The notes below the pieces were generated by a model. It worked only from the letters and a program-made list of their open reading frames with translations. It was not told the origin of the DNA and searched no databases. Made by a program: the position numbers and the translations under genes. Positions 7,263 through 16,632 of a DNA stretch of 64,000 bases are shown here, piece by piece. How positions within the stretch are numbered: the first letter of the stretch is position 1; each line of letters begins with the position of its first letter. Source of the stretch: an uncultured Mycoplasmatota bacterium (GTDB taxonomy: Bacteria; Bacillota_I; Bacilli_A; Izemoplasmatales; Izemoplasmataceae); NCBI GenBank assembly GCA_913062645.1, contig CAJXVW010000001.1, positions 186,001 through 250,000 of the forward strand. Direction: 5' to 3'.

Positions 7263-10200
7263 ATGGCTCTCAAGAAGAACAAATTACTCGAAGCGCTCGA
7301 CGAGCTGCGGGACATCATCAAGGAAGAAGAACGACTTCAGAAGGGTCGTGCACCATTGGTGTGCAACGACGACACGCTGAAGGCGATCGCCACGGCACGG
7401 CCGCTCAAAGTGAGCGATTTTTTGGCGATTCCCGGTGTCGGCCGCGTCTTCATGGATCGTTATGCGAGTCGCTTTTTGGCGGTCGTCCAATCGTTTCAGA
7501 GCGATTCCGTGCGCGAAGTCAAAGTCTCGAAAACGGCTTACAAGGTCCTGGATCACTACAAGGACCGCCTGACCAACATCAGCCGCCGCAATCCCAACTT
7601 GTACATGGGCAAGACCGTCAAACGGCGCAGTTTCGATCTCGCCGCACTCGGGCTTGACATGGAACTGATCCGCTTTCTCACCAACAAGCGGACGACGACC
7701 TTGCCACTTCGGTTCGAAGCAAGCTACGATGGTGAACTCAAGGAGCGTCACGTGACGACGCTCTACCGGGAAACCAACAAGGATGAAAAAGAAACCGGAT
7801 CCTACGATCTCTACATCGCCTATCCGTATGTGGAGGGAGTGTTCGCCCGCGACTCGTTCGCAATCAAGGCACCGCTTCTCTATTTTCCGGTGAAACTCGT
7901 TCGCGAAGGACGCGATTTCAAGATTGTCAAGGACAAGGACAAAGACATCCTGTACAACCGTGACTTGTTGTTGGCGACGTCCAAGATGGAACAGAGCGAC
8001 GTCGATTCCAACGCACCGTTTCTGAGTGAGTTCGATCTCAAGACCCTGCAGACGACGGTCATTCCGTTTTATGCCAACAACGGCATCAATATCACCAAGG
8101 ACCACGTGGACTTCACGTTCGAACCCTATCCCAACTTGCTCAAGGATCAGTTCGTCAAACGCCGTCGTGGCCAGTTCGCAATCAAGGAATACGTCACGAT
8201 CGGCCGCTACAAACTCTATTCTTCGATGATTCAGAAAGACATGACGAAGATTCTTGAAGCGAGTCGCTACAACGACCTGTTGGAGGGACTCATCGAGGAG
8301 AGTCATCTCTATGATAAGGAAAAGGACGTGGTGTATCAGATCGACAGCGCCAAAGTCGATGAAACGCGCCTGTCCTACATCAATGAACTGAACTATGCAC
8401 AGGAAAAAGTCATCGATCTAGTCAATGACAATCAGAAACTCGTCATCTGGGGGCCGCCGGGAACCGGCAAGTCGCAAACGATCACGAGCTTGATCGCCTC
8501 CGCCGTGTTGAAAGGCGAGAACGTCTTGGTCGTCAGTGAAAAGAAGGTCGCACTGGACGTCATCTATTCCCGGCTGAAGGGTGCGTCGCGGTACGCGATG
8601 TTCATCGACGATGCCGACAACAAACAGGAGTTCTATCAGAAACTGGCTGAGTTCCTCAGCCCGATTCCGCCGCAACGAACGATGAACAACGATGTCTATC
8701 GACTCGAAGAAGACATCGCCGAGATTCTGGAAACCATGGACAAGTCGCTTGATCTCTTGTACAATCACACGATTCAGGATGTTCCGATGCACCGTCTGTA
8801 TGAACGTTATGTCAAGGACAAGGACGTCATACAGGAACTGACGCCCAAGCGCGTCCACAAGATGTTTCTGGACACCTTCGGAACGATCGTGTTTGATGAC
8901 CTGGCTGTGATCGAAAAGACCTTTGGGTCGCGAGCCAGTCTGAGGGACTACCTGGGATATCAAATGATGCTCGAACGGTATCCGCTGCTGGCCAAACTGG
9001 AAACCAAGATCAGTCGCTCCAATCGCATCGAGTTTCAGGAGTTCGACGAGGCCTACCAACGGCTTCATGAAGATTTGAAACACACTTGGATCTTCGGTCG
9101 TGGACGCAAGAAACGAGCGTTCATGGAACAACACAAGAAAGCCATCTTGTACCTGACCCGGAGATCACGGATCGATCGGGCGTATTTCAAACTGCTCTTC
9201 AAGGATCCCACGCTGCATCGTTATCTGGTCGACAATCTGGCCAAACTGCACAAACTGAAACGTCGTCACGACGATCTGTCGGCGAATGAACGCCTCTATC
9301 TGAACATGCTGTTGCACCATCCCAAACTGGCCGGCCAAGACGATGTTGCAAGTCTGTCGTCCTATCTGTTTGATGCACTTTACACCGGCTATTTGGAAGA
9401 CTTCCGCGCCAACAACCAGCAATACCTCTACATATTCGACAACTATCGCGACAAACAACTCGAACTGGAACACCTGATCCAAGACAAACATCAGGTGACC
9501 ATCGAGTCGTTTGCGATGGAGCTGTACAAACACGCTCTCAACTTCACCAATTCACGTCGCATCATGGACATCAAACGCGTTTTGGAAACCAATCGGAAAC
9601 CAAGTGTCAAGGCGTTCATCGACATCTTCCAAGTGGAACTGATGAACAACATCCGGGTCTGGATGATGACTCCCGAAGTCGTCAGTGCGATCATTCCGCT
9701 CGTCTACGGCATGTTCGATCTCGTCATCTTCGACGAGGCATCGCAGATGTACGTGGAAAAAGGCATTCCCGCGATCTATCGCGCCAAGAAGGTCATTATT
9801 GCCGGCGACACCAAACAGTTGCGCCCATCCTCGCTCGGCATCGGTCGATTGGACGACGAGGACGAGTATTTCGAAGACGATGTCCTCGGCGACATCTCGA
9901 TGGATGCGAAAAGCCTTCTTGACCTGGCGCGATACCGCTACGATGAAACGATTCTGAATTATCACTATCGCTCGCAATATGAGGAACTGATCGCCTTTTC
10001 CAATTATGCGTTTTACGAGGGCAAACTGATCGTCTCACCCAATCAGTCGATCAGTCCGACGCCACCGATCGAGTATGTTCACGTCAAGGACGGCACGTTC
10101 ATCAAACGCCGCAATGAAGTGGAAGCCGCCGCCGTCATCCGCTTGTTGCGCAAGATCTTCCGGGAGCGCGAACACAACGAAACGATCGGTGTCATCACCT

Positions 10201-10982
10201 TCAACAGCACCCAGCGTGATGAAATCGAAAACAAGATCGATGAAGAATTGTTCAAACGAGGCAAGTATCAGAAACTGTTTGAAACCGAGTTGTTCCGCAA
10301 GGACGACGGGGAGGATAAGAGCTTGTTCGTCAAGAACATCGAGAACGTACAGGGTGACGAACGGGACATCATCATCTTTTCGATGGGCTATGGACGCGAC
10401 GAATCCGGCGTCGTCCATCGTCGCTTCGGATGGCTCAACAATGACGGGGGACAGAATCGGCTCAATGTCGCGATCAGCCGCGCCAAGAAGAAAATCTACT
10501 TCGTCAGCAGTCTCCATCCCGAAGAACTCAAGGTCGAGGACCTCAAAAGCACCGGACCGAAACTGCTCAAGGATTACATGCGGTATTGCTACTACGTGTC
10601 CAACGGCAAATCCGACATGGCCCGCCAGGTGCTTCAGGATTTGCACAAGACCGAACAGTATGACACGGAAGAACAATTGTCCAATCTCGTTCAGGATGTC
10701 AAACGCCGCCTCGAACGCGGCAACTACGAAGTTCGTACGTCAATCGGCATCGGCAAGTATTCGATCAATCTGGCACTGTACGATCCCGCGACCGACACCT
10801 ACAAGCTCGGCGTCATCTGCGATGTCGATCCGTTCGGCGAAGTCGACGCCAGACGTGATCTGTTTCATCAGGAGAAATATCTCCGCGCTCGCAATTGGAC
10901 CGTGTATCGCGTATTCGCGGCGAACTGGTACACCGATGCCAACCAAGAAATGCGCAACATCAGAGAACTGTTGAAAGAATAG
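7263..10982 (+). CDS. HRDC domain - SF1 helicase - restriction-endonuclease-fold fusion
   Basis: A 1239-residue cytosolic protein. AAGGAG at 7249-7254 points to the ATG at 7263 rather than the earlier in-frame start. Residues about 5-80 form an HRDC-like domain (SDFLAIPGVGRVFMDRY). The helicase core has Walker A GPPGTGKSQT near 396, DEASQM near 823, GDTKQLRP, NYHYRSQYEELI near 898, NVQGDERDIIIFSMGYG near 1030 and RLNVAISRAKKKIYF. These are superfamily 1 motifs of the DUF4011/Dna2-like group. The last ~100 residues have the look of the nuclease-fold tail common in this family (REase_MTES_1575 type). Related proteins occur both in general repair and in defence islands; nothing nearby marks this as defence. 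A DUF2804 gene follows 15 bases downstream. Confidence 0.88.
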   Translation: MALKKNKLLEALDELRDIIKEEERLQKGRAPLVCNDDTLKAIATARPLKVSDFLAIPGVGRVFMDRYASRFLAVVQSFQSDSVREVKVSKTAYKVLDHYKDRLTNISRRNPNLYMGKTVKRRSFDLAALGLDMELIRFLTNKRTTTLPLRFEASYDGELKERHVTTLYRETNKDEKETGSYDLYIAYPYVEGVFARDSFAIKAPLLYFPVKLVREGRDFKIVKDKDKDILYNRDLLLATSKMEQSDVDSNAPFLSEFDLKTLQTTVIPFYANNGINITKDHVDFTFEPYPNLLKDQFVKRRRGQFAIKEYVTIGRYKLYSSMIQKDMTKILEASRYNDLLEGLIEESHLYDKEKDVVYQIDSAKVDETRLSYINELNYAQEKVIDLVNDNQKLVIWGPPGTGKSQTITSLIASAVLKGENVLVVSEKKVALDVIYSRLKGASRYAMFIDDADNKQEFYQKLAEFLSPIPPQRTMNNDVYRLEEDIAEILETMDKSLDLLYNHTIQDVPMHRLYERYVKDKDVIQELTPKRVHKMFLDTFGTIVFDDLAVIEKTFGSRASLRDYLGYQMMLERYPLLAKLETKISRSNRIEFQEFDEAYQRLHEDLKHTWIFGRGRKKRAFMEQHKKAILYLTRRSRIDRAYFKLLFKDPTLHRYLVDNLAKLHKLKRRHDDLSANERLYLNMLLHHPKLAGQDDVASLSSYLFDALYTGYLEDFRANNQQYLYIFDNYRDKQLELEHLIQDKHQVTIESFAMELYKHALNFTNSRRIMDIKRVLETNRKPSVKAFIDIFQVELMNNIRVWMMTPEVVSAIIPLVYGMFDLVIFDEASQMYVEKGIPAIYRAKKVIIAGDTKQLRPSSLGIGRLDDEDEYFEDDVLGDISMDAKSLLDLARYRYDETILNYHYRSQYEELIAFSNYAFYEGKLIVSPNQSISPTPPIEYVHVKDGTFIKRRNEVEAAAVIRLLRKIFREREHNETIGVITFNSTQRDEIENKIDEELFKRGKYQKLFETELFRKDDGEDKSLFVKNIENVQGDERDIIIFSMGYGRDESGVVHRRFGWLNNDGGQNRLNVAISRAKKKIYFVSSLHPEELKVEDLKSTGPKLLKDYMRYCYYVSNGKSDMARQVLQDLHKTEQYDTEEQLSNLVQDVKRRLERGNYEVRTSIGIGKYSINLALYDPATDTYKLGVICDVDPFGEVDARRDLFHQEKYLRARNWTVYRVFAANWYTDANQEMRNIRELLKE

Positions 10983-10997
10983 AAAGGACGTGATTCG

Positions 10998-12026
10998 ATG
11001 CAACATCGCATCACCACGCCCGGACCGCTGCACGACGATCAGGGCCGCGTGCGCGAACCGGGATACGCCACCGATCCGCTTCTTCAGTATGACCGCAAAC
11101 GTATCAAGGCATCGCGACTCCGAATCAAGGAGTGGGACTACTACATCGTCATGAACGACGATTATGGCGTCGCCTTCACCGTGGCTGACAACGCTTATCT
11201 GGGTTTCGTCAGTGTCACCTTCTTCGATTTCAAACAACCGATGCATGTCACCGCCAGCAAGATGAAGATCCTTCCATTGGGTCGCTTCGGCATGCCTGCG
11301 AGTTCACAAACCGGCGATGTCATCTACCAGGACAAACGCTGGTATGTCGCATTCCGACATCATGGCGATCATCGTATCTTGGATGCGGAGATTCGCGGGT
11401 TCTACAATCATAAAGAACTCAAAGTGCATTTCGAGTTGACGGATGAACCCGATGACTCGATGGTGATTGCCACCCCCTTTGATACCAATCCCAAGGCATT
11501 TTATTACAACCGCAAGATCAACGCGATGACGGCGAAGGGATTCGCCATCTTCGACGGCAAGCGGATCGAGTTCAAGAACAACACCTTCGGAACACTGGAT
11601 TGGGGCCGTGGTGTCTGGACCTATGATAACACCTGGTACTGGGGCAGTGCCTCGGGCATCGTCGATGGAAAATCCTTCGGCTTCAATGTCGGCTACGGCT
11701 TCGGCGACACCAGCGCCGCCACCGAGAACATGGTGTTTGTCGACGGGGTCGCTCACAAACTGGATGCGGTGACCTTCGAGATTCCGACCAAGGACGGCGA
11801 GGATGATTTTCTGAGCCCATGGCGGTTCACATCCAGCGACGGACGATTCGAACTCGACTTCGAGCCGATTCACGATCGCGCCGACAAGATCAACGTGCTG
11901 TTTCTCGTGTCCGATCAGCATCAGACGTTCGGGCGGTTCAACGGCACCGTCACACTGGATGACGGGCGTGTGCTCAACATCAAGAATCTACTTGGCTTCG
12001 CCGAGAAAGTCCACAACAAATGGTGA
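10998..12026 (+). CDS. DUF2804 domain-containing protein
   Basis: A 342-residue protein with AAAGGACGTG before the ATG. It matches the DUF2804 family over nearly its full length: the N-terminal RITTPGPLHDDQGRVREPGYA, the central NTFGTLDWGRGVWTYDNTWYWGSASG, and the acidic beta-rich C-terminal half. No signal peptide. The family's biochemical role is not established; its beta-rich sequence suggests a lipocalin-like or jelly-roll fold, which is inference. It is probably co-transcribed with the helicase gene. Confidence 0.88.
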   Translation: MQHRITTPGPLHDDQGRVREPGYATDPLLQYDRKRIKASRLRIKEWDYYIVMNDDYGVAFTVADNAYLGFVSVTFFDFKQPMHVTASKMKILPLGRFGMPASSQTGDVIYQDKRWYVAFRHHGDHRILDAEIRGFYNHKELKVHFELTDEPDDSMVIATPFDTNPKAFYYNRKINAMTAKGFAIFDGKRIEFKNNTFGTLDWGRGVWTYDNTWYWGSASGIVDGKSFGFNVGYGFGDTSAATENMVFVDGVAHKLDAVTFEIPTKDGEDDFLSPWRFTSSDGRFELDFEPIHDRADKINVLFLVSDQHQTFGRFNGTVTLDDGRVLNIKNLLGFAEKVHNKW

Positions 12027-12051
12027 CGACCACTGTGCGATGTGGTATACT
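12023..12051 (+). promoter_or_regulatory. Promoter of uppP (extended -10)
   Basis: TG-G-TATACT at 12043-12051, with a weak GTGACG at 12023-12028 as -35 and 17-base spacing. It overlaps the 3' end of the DUF2804 gene. Confidence 0.6.
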
Positions 12052-12080
12052 GATACAAAACGGCAACAAGAGGTGATCAC

Positions 12081-12902
12081 ATGACGTTCTGGGACATCAT
12101 CAAGACCATCATCATCGGCATCGTTGAAGGCATCACCGAATGGCTTCCAATCAGCAGCACCGGCCACATGATTCTCGTTGAGGAATGGATCGGGCTGAAT
12201 GTGTCGGACGCGTTTTGGGAGATGTTTCTCGTCGTCATTCAACTGGGGGCGATTCTCGCTGTCGTGGTTCTCTTTTTCCACAAGTTGAATCCATTTGCGC
12301 CATCGAAATCAACCAGTGAAAAACGGGCAACATGGGACATTTGGTTCAAGGTCGCCGTCGGCGTGTTGCCGGCAGCGGTACTCGGGCTGTTGCTCGACGA
12401 CTGGCTCAACGAAACGCTTTACAATTACATCACCGTCGCCATCATGCTGGTCGTCTATGGAGTATTGTTCATTCTAGTCGAACGCCACAACGAGAACAAG
12501 GAACCGACCATCGACTCGTTTGCGACATTGTCGTATAAGACGGCGCTGTTCATCGGGTTCTTCCAAGTACTCAGTCTGATTCCGGGAACGTCGCGCAGCG
12601 GTGCGACGATTCTGGGAGCGATTGTACTCGGCACATCGCGGCACATCGCGGCCGAGTTCTCGTTCTTCCTGTCGATTCCCGTGATGTTCGGTGCAAGTGC
12701 GCTCAAACTGTACAAGTTCGGTTTTGTGTTCACCACCGATGAAGTGATCATTCTGCTGGTCGGCATGATCACGGCGTTCTTGGTGTCGATCCTCGCCATC
12801 AAGTTCCTGCTTGGTTACATCAAAAAACATGATTTCCGCGTGTTCGGATGGTACCGGATTGTCCTTGGCGCGATTGTCATATTGTATTTCCTGATTGCTT
12901 AA
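12081..12902 (+). CDS. uppP: Undecaprenyl-diphosphatase UppP (BacA)
   Basis: A 273-residue polytopic membrane enzyme that dephosphorylates undecaprenyl pyrophosphate to recycle the lipid carrier for peptidoglycan and other envelope polymers. AAGAGGTGATCAC precedes the ATG. Signature motifs: [18 protein letters not shown] at about 13-30 (catalytic Glu, Ser and His region) and [10 protein letters not shown] near 170 (catalytic Arg). About eight hydrophobic segments are visible. The presence of this gene implies a cell with a murein or glycopolymer pathway. Confidence 0.96.
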   Translation: MTFWDIIKTIIIGIVEGITEWLPISSTGHMILVEEWIGLNVSDAFWEMFLVVIQLGAILAVVVLFFHKLNPFAPSKSTSEKRATWDIWFKVAVGVLPAAVLGLLLDDWLNETLYNYITVAIMLVVYGVLFILVERHNENKEPTIDSFATLSYKTALFIGFFQVLSLIPGTSRSGATILGAIVLGTSRHIAAEFSFFLSIPVMFGASALKLYKFGFVFTTDEVIILLVGMITAFLVSILAIKFLLGYIKKHDFRVFGWYRIVLGAIVILYFLIA

Positions 12903-12930
12903 AACACCTTGCACGCGCAAGGTGTTTTTT
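12903..12930 (+). terminator. Intrinsic terminator after uppP
   Basis: AACACCTTGC/GCAAGGTGTT stem, ACGC loop, six T. Confidence 0.88.
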
Positions 12931-12938
12931 ATGATTTG

Positions 12939-12947
12939 TGGTATAAT
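12939..12947 (+). promoter_or_regulatory. Extended -10 promoter of pncA-pncB
   Basis: TG-G-TATAAT, 31 bases before the pncA ATG; no clear -35 because the uppP terminator occupies that position. Confidence 0.65.
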
Positions 12948-12977
12948 GGTGGTGACAAAACACATTGAGGTGATAGC

Positions 12978-13505
12978 ATGAAACAATGTCTGATTGTCGT
13001 TGATTTTCAAAACGACTTCATCGATGGCGCGCTGGGATTTGAAGGCGCCATCGACATCAAGGAACCGATTCTCAAGAAGATCCGGAACGCCAAGCAACAA
13101 GGGCACGACATCTTGTATACGATCGACACCCACAAGGACGATTATCTGGAGACCGAAGAAGGGCACAACCTGCCTGTTATTCATTGCGTCGAAGGGACGC
13201 ACGGTCATCAGATCGAAGCCGATGTTCAGGCGGAGATTCGTGACGAGGACAAACAGTTCGTCAAATACACGTTCCCATCCTTGGAACTTGGTACGTATTT
13301 GAAGGACAAGGATTACGATGAAATCGAACTGGTCGGACTGGTGTCGAACATCTGTGTCCTATCCAACGCCGTGATCGCCAAAAGCGCATTGCCCAATGCC
13401 CACATCAAAGTCGATGCCAAGGCAACGGCGAGTTTTGACAAAGACATCCACGAGAAAGCACTGGACGTGATGGAGGGCCTGCACATCGAGGTCACCAATC
13501 GATGA
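12978..13505 (+). CDS. pncA: Nicotinamidase (cysteine hydrolase family)
   Basis: A 175-residue isochorismatase-fold amidohydrolase converting nicotinamide to nicotinate. The catalytic triad is visible: Asp in VVDFQNDF (about residue 8-10), Lys in VKYTFPS (about 95) and Cys in SNICVLSNAV (about 118). TIDTHKDDY supplies the Asp and His of the metal site. TTGAGGTGATAGC precedes the ATG. The stop overlaps the next gene's start as ATGA, so pncA and pncB are coupled and together return nicotinamide to NAD through nicotinate mononucleotide. Confidence 0.93.
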   Translation: MKQCLIVVDFQNDFIDGALGFEGAIDIKEPILKKIRNAKQQGHDILYTIDTHKDDYLETEEGHNLPVIHCVEGTHGHQIEADVQAEIRDEDKQFVKYTFPSLELGTYLKDKDYDEIELVGLVSNICVLSNAVIAKSALPNAHIKVDAKATASFDKDIHEKALDVMEGLHIEVTNR

Positions 13506-14938
13506 TCGCTTACAATCCCGCGATGTTGGTTGACTTTTACGAACTGACCATGGCGCAGGGATACTTCGATGCCGGCAAGCAAGATCAAATCGCCCATTTC
13601 GATCTGTTTTTCCGCCGTGTTCCCGATGATGGCGGATACGCCATCTTCGCGGGACGGGAGCGCATTGTGGATGTTGTGAAGTCGTTTCATTTCAACGACG
13701 ATGACATCACTTATTTGCGTTCGCGCGGGTTGTTCACCGAGGAGTTCCTGGCCTATTTACGAAATCTTCGCTTCACCGGTGACATCCGGGCCATGAACGA
13801 AGGCACGGTGATGTTTCCGAACGAGCCGATTCTGACGGTGCGGGCACCGATCATCGAAGCCCAGTTGTTGGAAACGGTCTTGCTGCAAGCCATGAATCAT
13901 CAGAGTCTGATCGCCACCAAGGCATCCCGCATCAAACGGGCTGCTGATGGGCGACTGGTTCTGGAGTTCGGGGCCCGTCGTGCCCATGGTGCCAGTGCGA
14001 GCATCGATGGCGCACGAGCTGCCTACATTGGAGGCGTCGACGCCACCAGCAACACCGTCGCCGATCAGTGGTACGGTGTCAAGGCGCTCGGGACGATGGC
14101 GCATTCGTGGATTCAACTGTTTGACACCGAGTACGAAGCATTCGCCGCGTATGCGCGGAGTTATCCGGATGCCAGCACCTTTTTGGTCGATACCTACGAC
14201 ACTTTGAACAGTGGCGTACCCAACGCCATTCGGGTGATCCAGGAAGAACTGATACCCAAAGGAGCTACCAATTATGCGATTCGCATCGATTCCGGCGACT
14301 TGTCCTACCTCGCCAAAGAAGCACGGAAACAACTCGATGCGGCCGGTTTGACGGAGTGTCGCATCGTTGCCAGCAATGCGCTTGATGAACATCTGATCCG
14401 TTCTTTGGTACAAAACGGCGCGCCGATCGATATTTTCGGCGTCGGCGAACGCTTGATCACCGCAAAGAGCGATCCGGTATTCGGCGCCGTGTACAAACTC
14501 GTTGCCGTGGAAGAAGAGGGGACAATCGTACCCAAAATCAAACTGAGCGACAATGTTGCCAAGATCACGACACCAGCAGTCAAGAATCTATATCGCATCT
14601 ATGGCGAAAGCCATCATGCGGAGGCCGATTTCATCACGCTTTACGATGAGACGATCGATGCCACGAAACCGTTGGAAATATTCGATCCTCATGATACCTG
14701 GAAAACCAAAACCTTCACAAACTACCGCATCGAAGCGTTGCTTCATCCGGTGTTTGAACAAGGCGTGTTCGTCGGCAAACGCCCAGCGCTTGATGACATC
14801 CGCAGCCACGCGGCAACGCAGCTCGATGAGCTCTGGGACGAGGTGCGCCGATTCGACCATCCGCACCGGTATTACGTCGACTTGTCCAAGAAATTATGGA
14901 CGCTCAAGGACCGTTTGATCCACGACCATCGAAAATGA
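13502..14938 (+). CDS. pncB: Nicotinate phosphoribosyltransferase
   Basis: A 478-residue enzyme, usual size, joining nicotinate and PRPP to nicotinate mononucleotide. Motifs: MLVDFYELTMAQGYF at the N-terminus, LEFGARRAHGASAS near residue 155 with the family's basic cluster, GTMAHSWIQLFD near 198 (the phosphorylated His in this family), and VDTYDTLNSGVPNAI near 228. It starts inside the pncA stop codon (4-base overlap). No terminator is obvious before the tRNA-Pro promoters. Confidence 0.95.
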   Translation: MIAYNPAMLVDFYELTMAQGYFDAGKQDQIAHFDLFFRRVPDDGGYAIFAGRERIVDVVKSFHFNDDDITYLRSRGLFTEEFLAYLRNLRFTGDIRAMNEGTVMFPNEPILTVRAPIIEAQLLETVLLQAMNHQSLIATKASRIKRAADGRLVLEFGARRAHGASASIDGARAAYIGGVDATSNTVADQWYGVKALGTMAHSWIQLFDTEYEAFAAYARSYPDASTFLVDTYDTLNSGVPNAIRVIQEELIPKGATNYAIRIDSGDLSYLAKEARKQLDAAGLTECRIVASNALDEHLIRSLVQNGAPIDIFGVGERLITAKSDPVFGAVYKLVAVEEEGTIVPKIKLSDNVAKITTPAVKNLYRIYGESHHAEADFITLYDETIDATKPLEIFDPHDTWKTKTFTNYRIEALLHPVFEQGVFVGKRPALDDIRSHAATQLDELWDEVRRFDHPHRYYVDLSKKLWTLKDRLIHDHRK

Positions 14939-14966
14939 ACATTTTGCTTTCAAATGGGACAAGATA

Positions 14967-14975
14967 TGTTATAAT
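14967..14975 (+). promoter_or_regulatory. Upstream extended -10 promoter before tRNA-Pro
   Basis: TG-T-TATAAT about 90 bases before the tRNA. It gives a second possible start for the tRNA transcript. Confidence 0.5.
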
Positions 14976-15040
14976 GATAGCACCGCGCCAAGATGTTACC
15001 AAAAAAACCGTCGAAAGGACTACTCAAACGACGACTGGTT

Positions 15041-15049
15041 TGGTATAAT
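15041..15049 (+). promoter_or_regulatory. Promoter of tRNA-Pro
   Basis: TG-G-TATAAT ending 16 bases before the mature tRNA 5' end; extended -10 with no convincing -35. Confidence 0.7.
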
Positions 15050-15065
15050 GGGTGTGGCAACGTGT

Positions 15066-15142
15066 CGGGGCGTAGCTTAGCTTGGTAGAGCGCTTGGCTG
15101 GGGGCCAAGAGGTCGCAGGTTCAAATCCTGTCGCTCCGACCA
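15066..15142 (+). tRNA. tRNA-Pro (anticodon GGG)
   Basis: A 77-nt cloverleaf with encoded CCA. The acceptor stem CGGGGCG/CGCTCCG has one G-T pair. D stem GCTT/GAGC, anticodon stem CTTGG/CCAAG with loop CTGGGGG (anticodon GGG, G37), and T arm GCAGG-TTCAAAT-CCTGT. The C1-G72 pair is the usual bacterial tRNA-Pro identity feature. Confidence 0.96.
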
Positions 15143-15158
15143 TTTTTATTTTCTGGGG

Positions 15159-15923
15159 ATGATTGCAGTGGTGCAGTTCGTACGACAGTTCCTCATCGAT
15201 GGCTTCGAACGCGGAGACTACACCTATGGTACGCTCCACGTTGTTTCGATTGCGTTGATGCTGGTGTCGATCCCCCTGCTTGTGCTTCATTACCGCAAAC
15301 AAACCGAAGAGGTGGTTCGGCGGGATCTTGTGATCCTCGCCTGGATTACGCTCTTTTTCTATATCATCCGACGCGGGGTTGAAGTGTATCAAGGTAAGCC
15401 GCTGGTAGAAGCGTATTGGCCGTTTTATCTGTGCAACGTCAATACCGTCGGACTGTCGCTGCTACTGATCTTCGACATTCGCAAGGGCCGGGATTTCTTC
15501 TTGGTCACCGGCATGAGTGGCGCCATCTTGATGTTCGTGGTGCCCGAAGGGGTCTTCAATGATCGTTATCTGACACTTCAAATTTTCGAAAGTCTGCTGT
15601 CGCACTACATGATTTTCATCGTCCCGATCATCCTTTTCACGACGCGCCGTCACGACCTGGACGTACGCAACGCCTGGCAGGCTGTCCTAGGCTTGTTGCT
15701 GGTCTTGTTCAATGTCGAGTTCCTGCAAGAACTCGTGACCGGCCGGTATGTCGATTATTTGTTCTTGTCGGGACCGATCGATTTGTCGCTTTGGGGGATT
15801 CCCCAAGTGTTCGTGATGTTGTTCCTGGCGATACTCTATGTGTACCTTGTATACGCGCTTGATTACGTGTTCACCGGTCGCTGGATTCTGAGTTCCACCG
15901 AACCACTCCGCAAGAAGGGCTGA
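15159..15923 (+). CDS. TIGR02206/YwaF-family integral membrane protein
   Basis: A 254-residue protein with about six or seven transmembrane helices. The sequence YGTLHVVSIALMLVSIPLL, then YWPFYLCNVNTVGLSLLLI and ESLLSHYMIFIVPIILF, fits the YwaF family, whose function is uncharacterised. It begins 16 bases after tRNA-Pro, with only a weak site (TGGGG) before the ATG, so it may be read from the tRNA promoter. Its stop codon lies in the terminator loop. Confidence 0.8.
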   Translation: MIAVVQFVRQFLIDGFERGDYTYGTLHVVSIALMLVSIPLLVLHYRKQTEEVVRRDLVILAWITLFFYIIRRGVEVYQGKPLVEAYWPFYLCNVNTVGLSLLLIFDIRKGRDFFLVTGMSGAILMFVVPEGVFNDRYLTLQIFESLLSHYMIFIVPIILFTTRRHDLDVRNAWQAVLGLLLVLFNVEFLQELVTGRYVDYLFLSGPIDLSLWGIPQVFVMLFLAILYVYLVYALDYVFTGRWILSSTEPLRKKG

Positions 15924-15935
15924 TGCCCTTTTTTT
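15915..15935 (+). terminator. Intrinsic terminator
   Basis: AAGGGC/GCCCTT stem with TGAT loop, then a seven-T run; the loop contains the stop codon of the membrane protein gene. Confidence 0.85.
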
Positions 15936-16016
15936 CATATTTTCACAAAAATGGTTTGTATGAAAATCGAATTTGGAGTACCATAAGATTATAATGAGTG
16001 ATGTATGGGAGGTCAC

Positions 16017-16535
16017 ATGGACAAAGTAAAACGCATCAAATCGTGGTTGTTCGTCATCTATTTTCTGTTGTTGTTCGTTCCGGTCTTCAAAGTTCCGACA
16101 ATCATCGGAACCATCAATGTCGATGTCAGCGAATCGAATGCCGGCACGTTCTTCGTGTTGTTTTTCATCGCGGTGACACTGATTTCACTCGTCACCGTCA
16201 ATTACCTGCCGAAGTACGGCAACATTGTCGAGTACGTGTTTGCGGTATCGGTGGTCTTGATGATCGGGTTCCTCATCATCGGCATGACTCAGAACAATTA
16301 CCAGTTCGCACTGTCATTCTATCTGCAGATCGTTGTTCTCGGGGTCTTTGTCACCGTCAAGTTCGCACCGGATCAGGCCATCAAAGGCTACGACGCTCTG
16401 GCTGGCGTATGGGGCAAGATTCGTGAAACACTCGAAGGACTGGCACCTGATGTTGGAGCAGAAGAACCCGTTGCAGAAGCACCGCAGGAACCAGACGAAG
16501 TTCCGGTCGAAGACGACGACATCCGATACGAGTAA
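16017..16535 (+). CDS. Four-helix membrane protein with acidic tail, hypothetical
   Basis: A 172-residue protein. GGGAGG at 16007-16012 selects the ATG at 16017 over an ATG 12 bases earlier that would overlap the site. Hydrophobic segments are at about 9-26, 42-62, 68-88 and 95-112. A soluble tail from about 115 ends in an acidic, proline-rich stretch (EEPVAEAPQEPDEVPVEDDD). No family is recognised. It is a single-gene unit with terminators on both sides. Confidence 0.75.
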   Translation: MDKVKRIKSWLFVIYFLLLFVPVFKVPTIIGTINVDVSESNAGTFFVLFFIAVTLISLVTVNYLPKYGNIVEYVFAVSVVLMIGFLIIGMTQNNYQFALSFYLQIVVLGVFVTVKFAPDQAIKGYDALAGVWGKIRETLEGLAPDVGAEEPVAEAPQEPDEVPVEDDDIRYE

Positions 16536-16558
16536 AAAGGCCGGTTCGGCCTTTTTTC
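16535..16558 (+). terminator. Intrinsic terminator
   Basis: AAAAGGCCG/CGGCCTTTT stem followed by a T-run. Confidence 0.88.
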
Positions 16559-16594
16559 TTTTTGGTGTGAGAAACTCCACAGGATCGAAAAACG

Positions 16595-16603
16595 TGATAT
16601 AAT
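16595..16603 (+). promoter_or_regulatory. Extended -10 promoter of the cupin gene
   Basis: TG-A-TATAAT, 29 bases before the ATG at 16633. Confidence 0.6.
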
Positions 16604-16632
16604 GAAATCATCCCAACACGAAGGAGACTGTC

